NCBI RefSeq assembly: GCF_900143185.1
Contig: NZ_FSRQ01000007.1
Location: forward strand, 1 to 53,547
Length of the DNA stretch: 53,547 nt
Direction of reading: 5' to 3'
Origin: Chryseobacterium scophthalmum
GTDB lineage: Bacteria > Bacteroidota > Bacteroidia > Flavobacteriales > Weeksellaceae
Shown piece after piece: positions 16,393 to 24,345 of this stretch. Position numbers and translations under genes: made by a program. The notes below the pieces were generated by a model. That model saw only the letters and a program-made list of their open reading frames with translations, had not been told where the DNA came from and ran no database searches. Position 1 is the first letter of the stretch, and each line of letters opens with the position of its first letter.

Positions 16393-16721
16393 ATGAAAAA
16401 AGAAAGCTCAACCAATTCTGCCAATGATACCATTTTACAGAATTACTGTAATGCTCACAAAATTTTATCTAAAATCAGCGGAAGATGGAAAGTTTCAATC
16501 CTTTTTGCTTTAAATGAAAATATATTGAGCTATTCTAATTTTAAAACAGCACTTCCCTCTTCGATTACAGACCGGATTTAGCCAAACAACTTAAGGAATT
16601 ACAGGAGGCTGAACTTATCGAAAACAATAAAGACAAAACAAAGTCTGAATATTTTTTGACGAAAACCGGTAAAAAAGTTTTGAGGTTACTTCAGTATATT
16701 AATGAATTAGATTTTAATTAA
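16393..16721 (+). pseudogene. HxlR-family regulator with a frameshift
   Basis: The first frame (16393-16581) encodes the start of an HxlR winged-helix regulator: NYCNAHKILSKISGRWKVSILFALNENILSYSNFKTALP...ITDRI, then TAG. A shift to the next frame at 16578 restores the rest: LAKQLKELQEAELIENNKD...SEYFLTKTGKKVLRLLQYINELDFN, ending at 16721. The family usually reads ITDRxLxxQLKELE, so one T is missing from the run at 16577-16579. The restored protein would have about 109 residues, normal for HxlR. The defect may be real or a sequencing error. It converges on the VOC gene with 1 bp between. Confidence 0.8.
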
Positions 16722-16722
16722 A

Positions 16723-17178
16723 TCAGAATTTTACTTTCTCTAAAAACTCAATCACTTCACCATTCGGGCTGTAAACAAGACTGTTTCTTACCTCAACAGA
16801 TTTTTTTTCGTTAGCCAAGCTGATTTCAAAAACGCCTTCACTCAAATCTTTCGCACCGATTTTCAATGCTTCTTCTCTTGCTTTTTCAGTATTTTCTACG
16901 GTAAAACAGATGTGTAAAATAGAATTTTCTATAAATTCATCATGAGAATTCCTTTTTCTTCCCTGAGTCGGAATTTCAGCATCTTTATCAAATAATTCAA
17001 TATGACAGTTGATTTTTTCGTTGTAAAGCATCATTCCTTTTTTCAGATTAAATGACGGCAATTCCCAAGAATGAACCTCATCAAATCCTAGTGCTTTATA
17101 AAATTTTAAGGTCTCATCAAAATCAGCCACTTTTAACGAATAATGATGAAATGCTAAAATATTTTCGGCTAAATTCAT
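16723..17178 (-). CDS. VOC family protein (glyoxalase/bleomycin-resistance-like)
   Basis: This 151-residue cytoplasmic protein has the vicinal-oxygen-chelate fold: HHYSLKVADFDETLKFYKALGF (11-32) and later LHICFTVENTEKAREEALKIGA (about 88-109), ending SPNGEVIEFLEKVKF. The metal-ligand positions of the family (the initial His and the final Glu of GEVIEFLE) are plausible. Members include dioxygenases, glyoxalases and resistance proteins; the substrate is not predictable. A -7 box TATCTTTG lies at 17202-17195. Confidence 0.85.
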   Translation of the reverse strand: MNLAENILAFHHYSLKVADFDETLKFYKALGFDEVHSWELPSFNLKKGMMLYNEKINCHIELFDKDAEIPTQGRKRNSHDEFIENSILHICFTVENTEKAREEALKIGAKDLSEGVFEISLANEKKSVEVRNSLVYSPNGEVIEFLEKVKF

Positions 17179-17194
17179 TTGTAAATATTTTTCA

Positions 17195-17202
17195 CAAAGA
17201 TA
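17195..17202 (-). promoter_or_regulatory. -7 box of the VOC gene
   Basis: The minus strand reads TATCTTTG, an exact match, 16 bp before the ATG. Confidence 0.5.
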
Positions 17203-17301
17203 TTTTTTGTTTTAGCGGAAAGAAAGAACTTACAAAATTGTGAGTTGATGGAGTTTTAAACATAACTTGAGAAAAGATGTTAGAAAGTTATGATTGAAAT
17301 T

Positions 17302-17589
17302 TTACTTACCAAAAAAAGTATTTTTTAAGCTGATTAATTGAGTTTGTAATCTATAATCTTCCCCAAAAGCCATAATCTCATTTAATAATAGTCCTATCTT
17401 TTTTATAAGCTTTGGTAATAATATTGCTTTATAGCTTGTATTATTTGTAGTTGTTGATTTTCTTTCATATTCTTGATATCGCTCACCAAGATCTTGATTC
17501 AAAATTCGGGAACTTGAATTTGTAGTAGGATTTCGTCCTTCATAGACACCTGAAATCCTTTCATTTTCAGTACGAATGGTTGTACCATG
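17302..17589 (-). pseudogene. gene debris, 3' part of an unidentified gene
   Basis: The frame is open from the TAG at 17592-17590 down to the stop at 17302. It reads GTTIRTENERISGVYEGRNP...RILNQDLGERYQEYERKS...KLIKKIGLLLNEIMAFGEDYR. There is no ATG at its head; the first possible start is TTG at 17502, giving 66 residues. The neighbouring bases 17500-17640 read sensibly in another frame (GKIGRLDDIDSMVQPFVLKM). This looks like the remnant of a broken gene at the downstream end of the secretion island. I do not recognise the family. Confidence 0.35.
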
Positions 17590-17648
17590 CTATCAATATC
17601 GTCTAAACGACCAATCTTACCACAACACGAAGTATAACGAATTTGTCA

Positions 17649-18104
17649 CTACTTTTTTTGCGTTTCCTGCAATGAGTCTAAAATTTTAAGATTTCCAGAA
17701 CTATTGGGATTTCCTTGTTTTTCTGCTTCAAGTAAAAAATATTTTGATTTTGTCATATCACCAATCTGCATATAACATATGCCTAAAGAATTCGTTATCT
17801 TATCACGATACCCTTCTTTTTTTCCAATTCCGTTATTGTATGCAATTGTGAGATTAAATATTGCATTGTTGTAATCTTTCTTTTCCATGTAAGAGAATCC
17901 TATTGGTGCCACAACATCTGGATATTTATTTTTATCAACGCGATTAAGATAAAACAGCGTCAAGTCGTATTGTTTATTTTCGTAAGAATCCCAACCGTTT
18001 TTATAAAATTTGCTTTCATTATCTGTAAAAAAATTATATTTAATGATTACAACTAAAATAAATATCGAACATATTAATAAAATAATCTGAATTACTCTTT
18101 TCAT
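17649..18104 (-). CDS. membrane-anchored TPR protein
   Basis: The 151-residue protein has an N-terminal membrane anchor or uncleaved signal (about 4-24, IQIILLICSIFILVVII). About three TPR-like helical pairs follow: FYKNGWDSYENKQYDLTLFYLNRVD, PIGFSYMEKKDYNNAIFNLTIAYNNG and SLGICYMQIGDMTKSKYFLLEAEKQG. It is the last intact gene of the vgrG1 cassette, 25 bp after the membrane-protein gene. By position it may be an immunity or accessory protein for the effector at 18715-20010; this is inference. Confidence 0.65.
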   Translation of the reverse strand: MKRVIQIILLICSIFILVVIIKYNFFTDNESKFYKNGWDSYENKQYDLTLFYLNRVDKNKYPDVVAPIGFSYMEKKDYNNAIFNLTIAYNNGIGKKEGYRDKITNSLGICYMQIGDMTKSKYFLLEAEKQGNPNSSGNLKILDSLQETQKK

Positions 18105-18129
18105 AAAATAATTTTAGTTTTAATTTTTT

Positions 18130-18693
18130 TCACCAAAATAATAACAACAATAAATATACTATATCCACAAAAAAAATAATGCTAACTATTTTTAACTGAG
18201 TTATGCCTCCGTAATGATCAATAACCCAACTTGCTCCGAAAATATACATTATAAATATTACGAGAAGAACAAAAAAATATTTTTCTTTCACAAATTGAAA
18301 AATATCAAAGTAATAAGAAAAATTTTTATTCACATTATTCAGACTAAAAAATGAGATTTTTTCATCATCTGATTTATTTTGATTTATTTCTTTGTAAAAC
18401 GTTAATGTATTACTGTTTTCAAATTGTTTAAGATTTCCAAGCACGTACCAATTTGTAACAAATCCTCTATAATTTCTTTCATATCTATGCTTTTTCGAAT
18501 CATCTAAATAAAAGTAAACTCTTCTTTTACTGGCATGCTTATCAATGGTTAATTTTTTTTTGAGATTTCCTTGTAAAACAGGATCTTCTTTCACCAACTC
18601 TAATTTTGAATCGACTTTGATAATTCTAGTGATAAAAATAGCTGTAACTATTAAAGGAAAAATGAAAATTAATGTGAATACTAAATTTTTCAT
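18130..18693 (-). CDS. membrane protein, candidate immunity protein
   Basis: The 187-residue protein has an N-terminal membrane helix (about 5-24) and a periplasmic-looking middle (KVDSKLELVKEDPVLQGNLKKKL...NYRGFVTNWYVLGNL). Two C-terminal membrane helices follow (about 136-155 and 165-186). I do not recognise a family. It lies 21 bp downstream of a PAAR-like effector gene, where immunity genes normally sit. A membrane immunity protein would fit an effector that acts on or inserts into the inner membrane. Confidence 0.6.
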   Translation of the reverse strand: MKNLVFTLIFIFPLIVTAIFITRIIKVDSKLELVKEDPVLQGNLKKKLTIDKHASKRRVYFYLDDSKKHRYERNYRGFVTNWYVLGNLKQFENSNTLTFYKEINQNKSDDEKISFFSLNNVNKNFSYYFDIFQFVKEKYFFVLLVIFIMYIFGASWVIDHYGGITQLKIVSIIFFVDIVYLLLLLFW

Positions 18694-18714
18694 ATAATAT
18701 TAAACTGTTTATTC

Positions 18715-20010
18715 TTAATCTTTTCCCGCTATAACCGTAATCTTAGCTCTTGCAGCAACTTCTTCATTTTGCATAGCGTTATTAAGATCACTAATTTGTG
18801 AAGCCAATGCCCAATTTGAAGTAGCTCTTAATACATCAATACCAAAATTAATTGCCAAACCTTTGAGTGCACCCCCCAAAGTTGTTTTCACTCCCGTTGA
18901 AGCATTACTTCTCAAAGAATTATTGTACTGAGTGCCATGTACAGAATTCACATTCGTTGACGAAGCTGTAGTTGTATTTTGGGTAATTCTGACACTCGTG
19001 TTTGAAGCATTTACATTTATCTGGCTGTTTCCAATACTTGAATTTGGCAGACGATTATTAGCAGAGATGGTTGTGTTAGTAATTGTGGTTCCTGGTGGAG
19101 TGACATTACCTCTGCTATCAGCAACAAATACTCTATTTTGTGATATAGTAGATTGATTGACTGTAGTACTTTGATATCCTGATGTTTGAGCTTTAGCAAT
19201 ATCTTTACCAGATCCTAAAGCATCGGTAGCTGCACCATAAGATTTATCCGTGGCCTCTACCATCACTTGGTTTTCAGGCATATCATTCAAATTATAAGCT
19301 TCACCGGTTACATAATTTTCAAAACCTGTTGCATCTTTTACCTCATCGTACAAACCGTTTATCAAATATGAAGTTCCAAAAACCGTTGCCATACCAGTTC
19401 CCTGAGCAAATGCTGAAGCCAAACCAAACTCAGCATATGTTGCCATTATAGAGGTTCCTGCTGCACCGACACCAATAACAAATGCAGAAGCTAAATAAGA
19501 GACACAAATTATTGCTCCGACAGTTAATGCTGTTTCTGCAATTACTTTATCGGTAAATTCATCAGCTGCTTTCTCAGAATAAAGAATCATTACATTACCT
19601 CCTAAAAAACAAGGTATCATTGAGTTTTCTAATAATGGATGTTTTCCTACAGTAAGTACGTTGGTATCGTAAGGCATCCAGTCTTTCAGTAAAATTCCAC
19701 ATATAGAAGGTATCATGGATATACCTGCACCAGCAGCTGCACCCGCTGCCGCACAAGCAGCTACAGCCAAAGCACCTCCGGTCAGCACCGAACCTGCAAC
19801 TAATGCAGCACCAACAATAGCACCGATAATAGCACCAGCAATAACCATTTTCGCACACATAAAGTTACCACCTGGCCTATCATCAATCGTAGCTTTAAAA
19901 TAACCTCCTGCGATAGTTACCTTGTTTTGGCTGGTAACTTTTATTTGTTGTTTCTTCATTCCATCAGAACATACTAACCATGCTCCGTCAGGCACATATA
20001 ATTTACTCAT
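18715..20010 (-). CDS. PAAR-like (DUF4280-type) T6SS effector, toxin end unrecognised
   Basis: The 431-residue probable spike-tip effector has a PAAR-like half (1-58, LYVPDGAWLVCSDGMKK...NFMCAKMVIAG) and a second half (about 103-145, ICGILLKDW...GKHPLLENSMIPCFLGGNVM). An Ala/Gly-rich hydrophobic hairpin (58-100) separates them. The paralogue at 24346-25599 has the same split layout. Residues 155-222 form a second hydrophobic region. VFVADSRGNVTPPGTT (294-309) resembles the pretoxin linker of polymorphic toxins. Residues 310-375 are Ser/Thr/Asn-rich and the last ~55 are amphipathic. No nuclease, lipase, protease or glycosidase motif is visible. Membrane activity is one guess, given the membrane protein gene just downstream. 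Confidence 0.75.
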   Translation of the reverse strand: MSKLYVPDGAWLVCSDGMKKQQIKVTSQNKVTIAGGYFKATIDDRPGGNFMCAKMVIAGAIIGAIVGAALVAGSVLTGGALAVAACAAAGAAAGAGISMIPSICGILLKDWMPYDTNVLTVGKHPLLENSMIPCFLGGNVMILYSEKAADEFTDKVIAETALTVGAIICVSYLASAFVIGVGAAGTSIMATYAEFGLASAFAQGTGMATVFGTSYLINGLYDEVKDATGFENYVTGEAYNLNDMPENQVMVEATDKSYGAATDALGSGKDIAKAQTSGYQSTTVNQSTISQNRVFVADSRGNVTPPGTTITNTTISANNRLPNSSIGNSQINVNASNTSVRITQNTTTASSTNVNSVHGTQYNNSLRSNASTGVKTTLGGALKGLAINFGIDVLRATSNWALASQISDLNNAMQNEEVAARAKITVIAGKD

Positions 20011-20023
20011 CTTGTGTTAAGTT

Positions 20024-21082
20024 TTATATTAGCTCTATCTTATGCTCCATCGAATGGATGTAATTACTGCTCGTACGTTCTTTTATTTTAGATTGACAAA
20101 AAAGCATCATCCCTTTTTCAATATCAAAATGATATTCAATCGACCATATTAATGAATAATCATAATTTTCTTTCAAAAACTCCTTCAATCGAGAATTATA
20201 AATTTCTTTCAAATGTTTATTATGATCAGAATCACTTTCGCATAAAAATTTTATCTTAGCAATATCACCTTCTTTTTCTACTTTTCTTTTTACTGTAATA
20301 TTTACTTTTTCGTTGTTAAAAGCTTGAGAATTGTATTGCTCTTTTTTCTGTTCTACAAACTTTCCTGTGACATTGTAATCGCTGTAACAATCATTGAAAA
20401 ACAGATTATATAAAATATTATTTTTAATAAGTGGTAGTGTATCTTGAAAATCTTTGTCTCCACCCTCCAAGATTTTTTTTTCTTCAATTGTGTTATCTGT
20501 TTCAGTTTCTAATGATTTTCTAAGTACTACCCAATTTGACCATATTTCATCTTGGTTAGCCACAGATTGTATATTACCTGCATCTGTCATTTCTATAACA
20601 AGATGTTCGAGGGGCTTATTAAATTTTTGCATATATTCTGCAAACTGGCGGTAGATAGATTTAATATATTTTACCTGATGTGAAACTTGCTTGATATCAC
20701 TATAAAAACTATTTTCTTCTTTTCGCTTACTGACTTCCCAAATAATCTCAGTCTCAGAATCAATCATACTGTTTCCAGAAATCTGCAAATCAATTTTCTG
20801 ATTGATTTTATACTTACTTTTATCAATGCTTGTCTGTTTTAAACTAACAAAATCTAAAGATTCTCTTATTTTCTTTTTCTCTATTAAATTGATTTCTGAA
20901 TCAGGTATATATAAACATTCAAGCCATTGTGGAAATGTATCATCATCTTTAATCCATTCATGAGGATGAGAATTGGTATTATGAAAATCCTTAAGTTGCT
21001 TTGCATTTAAACCTAAATTTTCCGCAATTTTTTGAAGACTAAATGACCTATCTATCTGATATTTGTGCAAATTCGATTTCAT
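20024..21082 (-). CDS. T6SS adaptor-like protein (paralogue 1)
   Basis: I do not recognise a named family for this 352-residue protein. It lies between vgrG1 (2 bp after its stop) and a PAAR-like effector gene (13 bp before it), the usual place for an effector-loading adaptor or chaperone. Residues 1-75 look LysM-like (YQIDRSFSLQKIAENLGLNAKQLKDFHN...). The rest aligns with the protein at 25605-26456 through shared points: Y-x-IN/VN...ETEIIWEV, a middle block (IKNNILYNLFFND...NVTGKF), LKEIYNSRLKEF, and an end in ...ELI. No signal peptide is present. The two proteins define one local family, one without the LysM-like head. Confidence 0.6.
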   Translation of the reverse strand: MKSNLHKYQIDRSFSLQKIAENLGLNAKQLKDFHNTNSHPHEWIKDDDTFPQWLECLYIPDSEINLIEKKKIRESLDFVSLKQTSIDKSKYKINQKIDLQISGNSMIDSETEIIWEVSKRKEENSFYSDIKQVSHQVKYIKSIYRQFAEYMQKFNKPLEHLVIEMTDAGNIQSVANQDEIWSNWVVLRKSLETETDNTIEEKKILEGGDKDFQDTLPLIKNNILYNLFFNDCYSDYNVTGKFVEQKKEQYNSQAFNNEKVNITVKRKVEKEGDIAKIKFLCESDSDHNKHLKEIYNSRLKEFLKENYDYSLIWSIEYHFDIEKGMMLFCQSKIKERTSSNYIHSMEHKIELI

Positions 21083-21084
21083 TA

Positions 21085-23226
21085 TTAGTTTTCAATAATT
21101 TTTCCGCCTTTAATAGTAACATCTCCATCAATTTTTATTCCTGCATCTGCGCCTTTTTTACCTATTTCTGTTAGCGAGCTTCCAATTATTTTTGTTGTAG
21201 TTCCCTCGACAGTTATATTAATTCCTTTTATAGTAATATTTCCATCTTTATCCATAGTGATTGAGCTACTTCCTGTCTCAAGTTTTATTTCGGTATTGCT
21301 TTTTACACTTATTTTTCCGGCATTATCCATCGTTAAAACACTCTTGTCTTTTCCAACATTGATTGTGGTCTTAGTTGCCACATTTGTCGTATGATTATTC
21401 CCAATATCTTCATTATTATCATTGCTCACAAAAGTAGTAACATCCCCTGTCCCACTTAAAGTAACATGATTTCCGTTCCTGTCTTTAATCTCAATTCCGG
21501 CTCCGTCATTTAAACAAATAATATTTCCGCTTTTACTGGATAAACTTTTAACATTATTTCCGGCTCCGCCACCGCCACCAACTCCACCATGAAACATTCC
21601 TCCCATCACAAAAGGTCGGTCTGGATGTTGATGAACGAAATTGATAATTACCTGATCACCAACTTCCGGAATGGCCATAAATCCACGGTTTTTATTTACT
21701 TTGTCACTGCTTCCTGCATCCGGAGTCATTACTCTGATAAACTCTGATGTATCTTGTCCACTTTGCCAATCAAACTGAACCTTTACTCTTCCCTGATTTA
21801 ATGGATCTGCATTTGCGGTAACTTTTGCAAACTGCGCTTCAGCTCTGGGACTTTCAAACTCAGGACGTGGGATATAACCGCTGTCTGCAGCAATTGCCTC
21901 AAAATTTCCGGTATAATATCCTCTTGCATCCACTTCATGAGTCACTTCGATCATCATTAATTTGGTGAAATAAGAGGTTTGATTGGTATCCTGTTTTCTC
22001 ATCTCAACATCTGCCGTACAACCAGGATATAAGAATGGAACTGTAGTTTCTCCTGACGTAATGAATACCTGAGAAGCCTTACTTCCCGCTGTTCCTTTTT
22101 GTGAAGCATCAATATCCATGAAAGAGGCTGCTTTTATCGGGGCAACTCTTAGAGAGGGTGTTGTAAATGTTTTTTCTGAAATTTCGTAAGCGCGTTTTGC
22201 AATATCTGAAGCGTGGTTAATTTTAGAACTTCCTGTGGTCAGCTTTTCGTTTTTACTGCTGTTGTATCCGTAAAATGAAGGATTCACATGCTGCGCTTTC
22301 ATCCTTACTTTCACATCATTTACATTACTTCCGTAAGTCAGTTTTACGGGTTGCTCTGCCGGTGGAAGTTTCCCAAAATGAAGAACTTCTCCATCATAGA
22401 AAAACTGTTCGCCATAAGCTTCCGCCATTCTTGCCAAATAATTGTAATGCGTCTCTTCGTACTGAGAGCTGTAAGAAACGTTTCCATATTGAGCATCTAC
22501 TCTAAAATCGAATTTATTTCCGCCAAGTCCTTCTTTGATCACCTGATCGGCAATACTGTTAAGACTAATGGGTTGAGCTCCTCCGAAACTCTGAATATGC
22601 GGAGCAGCATCTAAAAGTATTGTCGGACTGAAACCACTCAGTACAATATTTCCTAAACTTCCTTTTTCCTGACTGAAACCAACTTCAGTGATGACTCCCA
22701 CAAAATTTCTTTCGGGACCATCGATGACATCTTTATATTTAAAAATTACCGTCAGTCTTTTGCCTAAAAAATTCTGAGCTTCTTCAAGATTATGATTTTC
22801 TGCAGAACCAAGTGTGTCATGAGCAAGAGTAATGCTGAATTCATGATGTTTTATCGCACTTTGACTTAATTTAAAATGCTTAAAATGTTTGATCTCTTTA
22901 CCTTCGATAACCAAATCGAGCTTTACCACTCTGTTAATTCCTAAAATCTGGCTTGTAGGAATTGCCAAAGCATTGTGAATTTTCGAGGTGGGCTGATTTG
23001 TCCAAACTTTATCTTCTACTATTGCCGAATTATTGGTCTGAGCCATCTGATTCATAAACATGTCTGAAGAATTCTTAACCGCTCCATTCATTGGCTGGCT
23101 GAGATTTTTAATATTTTCAGTGGCTTTATCTGCTATTTTTGTTGAAACTTCTTCTTTTAGATTTTGCGCTGCGCCAGACTTTACTTCATCCGAAAGCTGC
23201 GGTTTTATAGAGTTATCCTGAAACAT
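21085..23226 (-). CDS. vgrG: T6SS spike protein VgrG (vgrG1)
   Basis: VgrG forms the trimeric spike at the tip of the type VI tube and carries effectors out of the cell. The 713-residue protein has an N-terminal tail (1-95). The gp27-like base follows (about 100-440, with LDLVIEGKEIKHFKHFKLSQ and YNYLARMAEAYGEQFFYDG). Then comes the OB-fold (about 470-545, RVKVQFDWQSG...EVGDQVIINFVHQHPDRPFVMGGMFHGG). A repetitive beta-helix needle (KSGNIICLNDGAGIEIKDRNGNHVTLS... GDVTIKGGKIIEN) forms the end. It opens the cassette with adaptor, PAAR-like effector and membrane protein. A palindrome GTAGTAATACTAC sits 170 bp upstream. Confidence 0.93.
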   Translation of the reverse strand: MFQDNSIKPQLSDEVKSGAAQNLKEEVSTKIADKATENIKNLSQPMNGAVKNSSDMFMNQMAQTNNSAIVEDKVWTNQPTSKIHNALAIPTSQILGINRVVKLDLVIEGKEIKHFKHFKLSQSAIKHHEFSITLAHDTLGSAENHNLEEAQNFLGKRLTVIFKYKDVIDGPERNFVGVITEVGFSQEKGSLGNIVLSGFSPTILLDAAPHIQSFGGAQPISLNSIADQVIKEGLGGNKFDFRVDAQYGNVSYSSQYEETHYNYLARMAEAYGEQFFYDGEVLHFGKLPPAEQPVKLTYGSNVNDVKVRMKAQHVNPSFYGYNSSKNEKLTTGSSKINHASDIAKRAYEISEKTFTTPSLRVAPIKAASFMDIDASQKGTAGSKASQVFITSGETTVPFLYPGCTADVEMRKQDTNQTSYFTKLMMIEVTHEVDARGYYTGNFEAIAADSGYIPRPEFESPRAEAQFAKVTANADPLNQGRVKVQFDWQSGQDTSEFIRVMTPDAGSSDKVNKNRGFMAIPEVGDQVIINFVHQHPDRPFVMGGMFHGGVGGGGGAGNNVKSLSSKSGNIICLNDGAGIEIKDRNGNHVTLSGTGDVTTFVSNDNNEDIGNNHTTNVATKTTINVGKDKSVLTMDNAGKISVKSNTEIKLETGSSSITMDKDGNITIKGINITVEGTTTKIIGSSLTEIGKKGADAGIKIDGDVTIKGGKIIEN

Positions 23227-23289
23227 AATATTTTTCTTTAAACTTGTGAATTTGGTTTTTATATTTTATTCTATCTCATTGGAGATGAC

Positions 23290-23321
23290 AAAATTTTCAT
23301 ATTTTTTACTATGAAAATTTT
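23290..23321 (-). terminator. hairpin between ankyrin gene and vgrG1
   Basis: AAAATTTTCATA (23290-23301) pairs perfectly with TATGAAAATTTT (23310-23321). It can terminate the hcp1 operon after the ankyrin gene. It lies between the operator at 23396 and the vgrG1 start, so attenuation of vgrG1 is also possible. Confidence 0.6.
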
Positions 23322-23395
23322 TGTGATTCTAACTATTTTAAATTTAATCATAATTAATACCGAAAGAAAAATTTAAGCTTAAAATTTCACTTTTT

Positions 23396-23408
23396 GTAGT
23401 AATACTAC
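23396..23408 (-). promoter_or_regulatory. palindromic operator upstream of vgrG1
   Basis: GTAGTAATACTAC is a perfect palindrome around one base and is identical to the proximal site upstream of hcp1. A second site 21 bp further upstream is not recognisable here. No TAnnTTTG box is found between it and vgrG1. Confidence 0.5.
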
Positions 23409-23433
23409 GACTCGTTTTTGAGTAATTTCTATT

Positions 23434-24342
23434 TTATTGAGACAAAAGCTTCTGATCTTCTTTATATCTGTTTTCACCATAATTTTTATTAAAATTCACA
23501 GATTTTTTGTCTTTTTCACTCAACTTTTCATACAGATCCATTCTTAGTTTTGCTTCTGCCTTTGGATCTTCTATTACAGGAAATTTAATATTATATTTAT
23601 CCTGAAGTACTTTGGAGATTTTCGATAGATTTTTACGATAAACAGCTGCTTTAGGATTTTGATTTTTAGCTTGCTCTTTTTTTTCATGCTCAATATATTT
23701 TGCCATTGGAGAAAGCTCCGTTCCTTTTATTTTAGGGTTTCCCCCTTTTTCTAAAAAATATTCAGCTGTTTCAAAATCATTTCGTGCTGCTGCTTCCATA
23801 ATATTTTCACCCAAATAAGAAGTATGATTAATATCTGCACCATGTTCCAGCAAAAAATCGATCATTTTTCTTTCGGTTTGTTCGTTTCCTAAGAACATTG
23901 CACTGCAAAGCGGACTGTTCCCTAATTCAGGATTTGGATTAGCTTTATATTTAAATAAAAGTTTTACCATTTCATAATTATTTATGGCAACTGCATGAGA
24001 AAGGGGTAAACCCAGCCCTTCATTAGGAACTACAAGATTGGGGTCTGCTCCGTTTTTAAGGAGAATTTCCATTGCAGGAAGATTTTCTACAATAGAAGCA
24101 TACATCAGCAAAGTATATCCTTTAGTATCACTCAACTGATTGATGATTTGTGGGTTATCTTTTAAAACACTTTCTAATCCTGAATTATCTTCATCAAAAA
24201 TTTTTTGTGCAGCCTGTAATTGTGTTCCTTCAAATAATTTTTGAGGAGGATATTGCTCTTTATTTTGAGTTTTTCGGGATCTTGTATCTTGACAGGAAAA
24301 TAAGGTCATGGTAAAAAAGATTAAAAAGATTATTTTTTTCAT
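23434..24342 (-). CDS. ankyrin-repeat lipoprotein, candidate lipase immunity protein
   Basis: The 302-residue protein has a lipoprotein signal (MKKIIFLIFFTMTLFSC, lipobox LFSC with Cys17). Four ankyrin repeats follow: GYTLLMYASIVENLPAMEILLKNGADPN, LPLSHAVAINNYEMVKLLFKYKANPN, a third ending MIDFLLEHGADIN, and NIMEAAARNDFETAEYFLEKGGNP. A charged helical tail ends the protein. It starts 3 bp after the stop of the PAAR-like/lipase effector. Ankyrin or Sel1 lipoproteins commonly neutralise T6SS phospholipase effectors in the periplasm, so immunity is the natural reading; it is not shown by the sequence itself. Confidence 0.75.
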   Translation of the reverse strand: MKKIIFLIFFTMTLFSCQDTRSRKTQNKEQYPPQKLFEGTQLQAAQKIFDEDNSGLESVLKDNPQIINQLSDTKGYTLLMYASIVENLPAMEILLKNGADPNLVVPNEGLGLPLSHAVAINNYEMVKLLFKYKANPNPELGNSPLCSAMFLGNEQTERKMIDFLLEHGADINHTSYLGENIMEAAARNDFETAEYFLEKGGNPKIKGTELSPMAKYIEHEKKEQAKNQNPKAAVYRKNLSKISKVLQDKYNIKFPVIEDPKAEAKLRMDLYEKLSEKDKKSVNFNKNYGENRYKEDQKLLSQ

Positions 24343-24345
24343 GGA

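Noticed and set aside
20024..21082. Assignment to EagR/DUF1795 or DUF4123 adaptors
   Set aside because: Length and motifs do not fit; the only LysM-like region is at the N-terminus and the core matches only its local paralogue.
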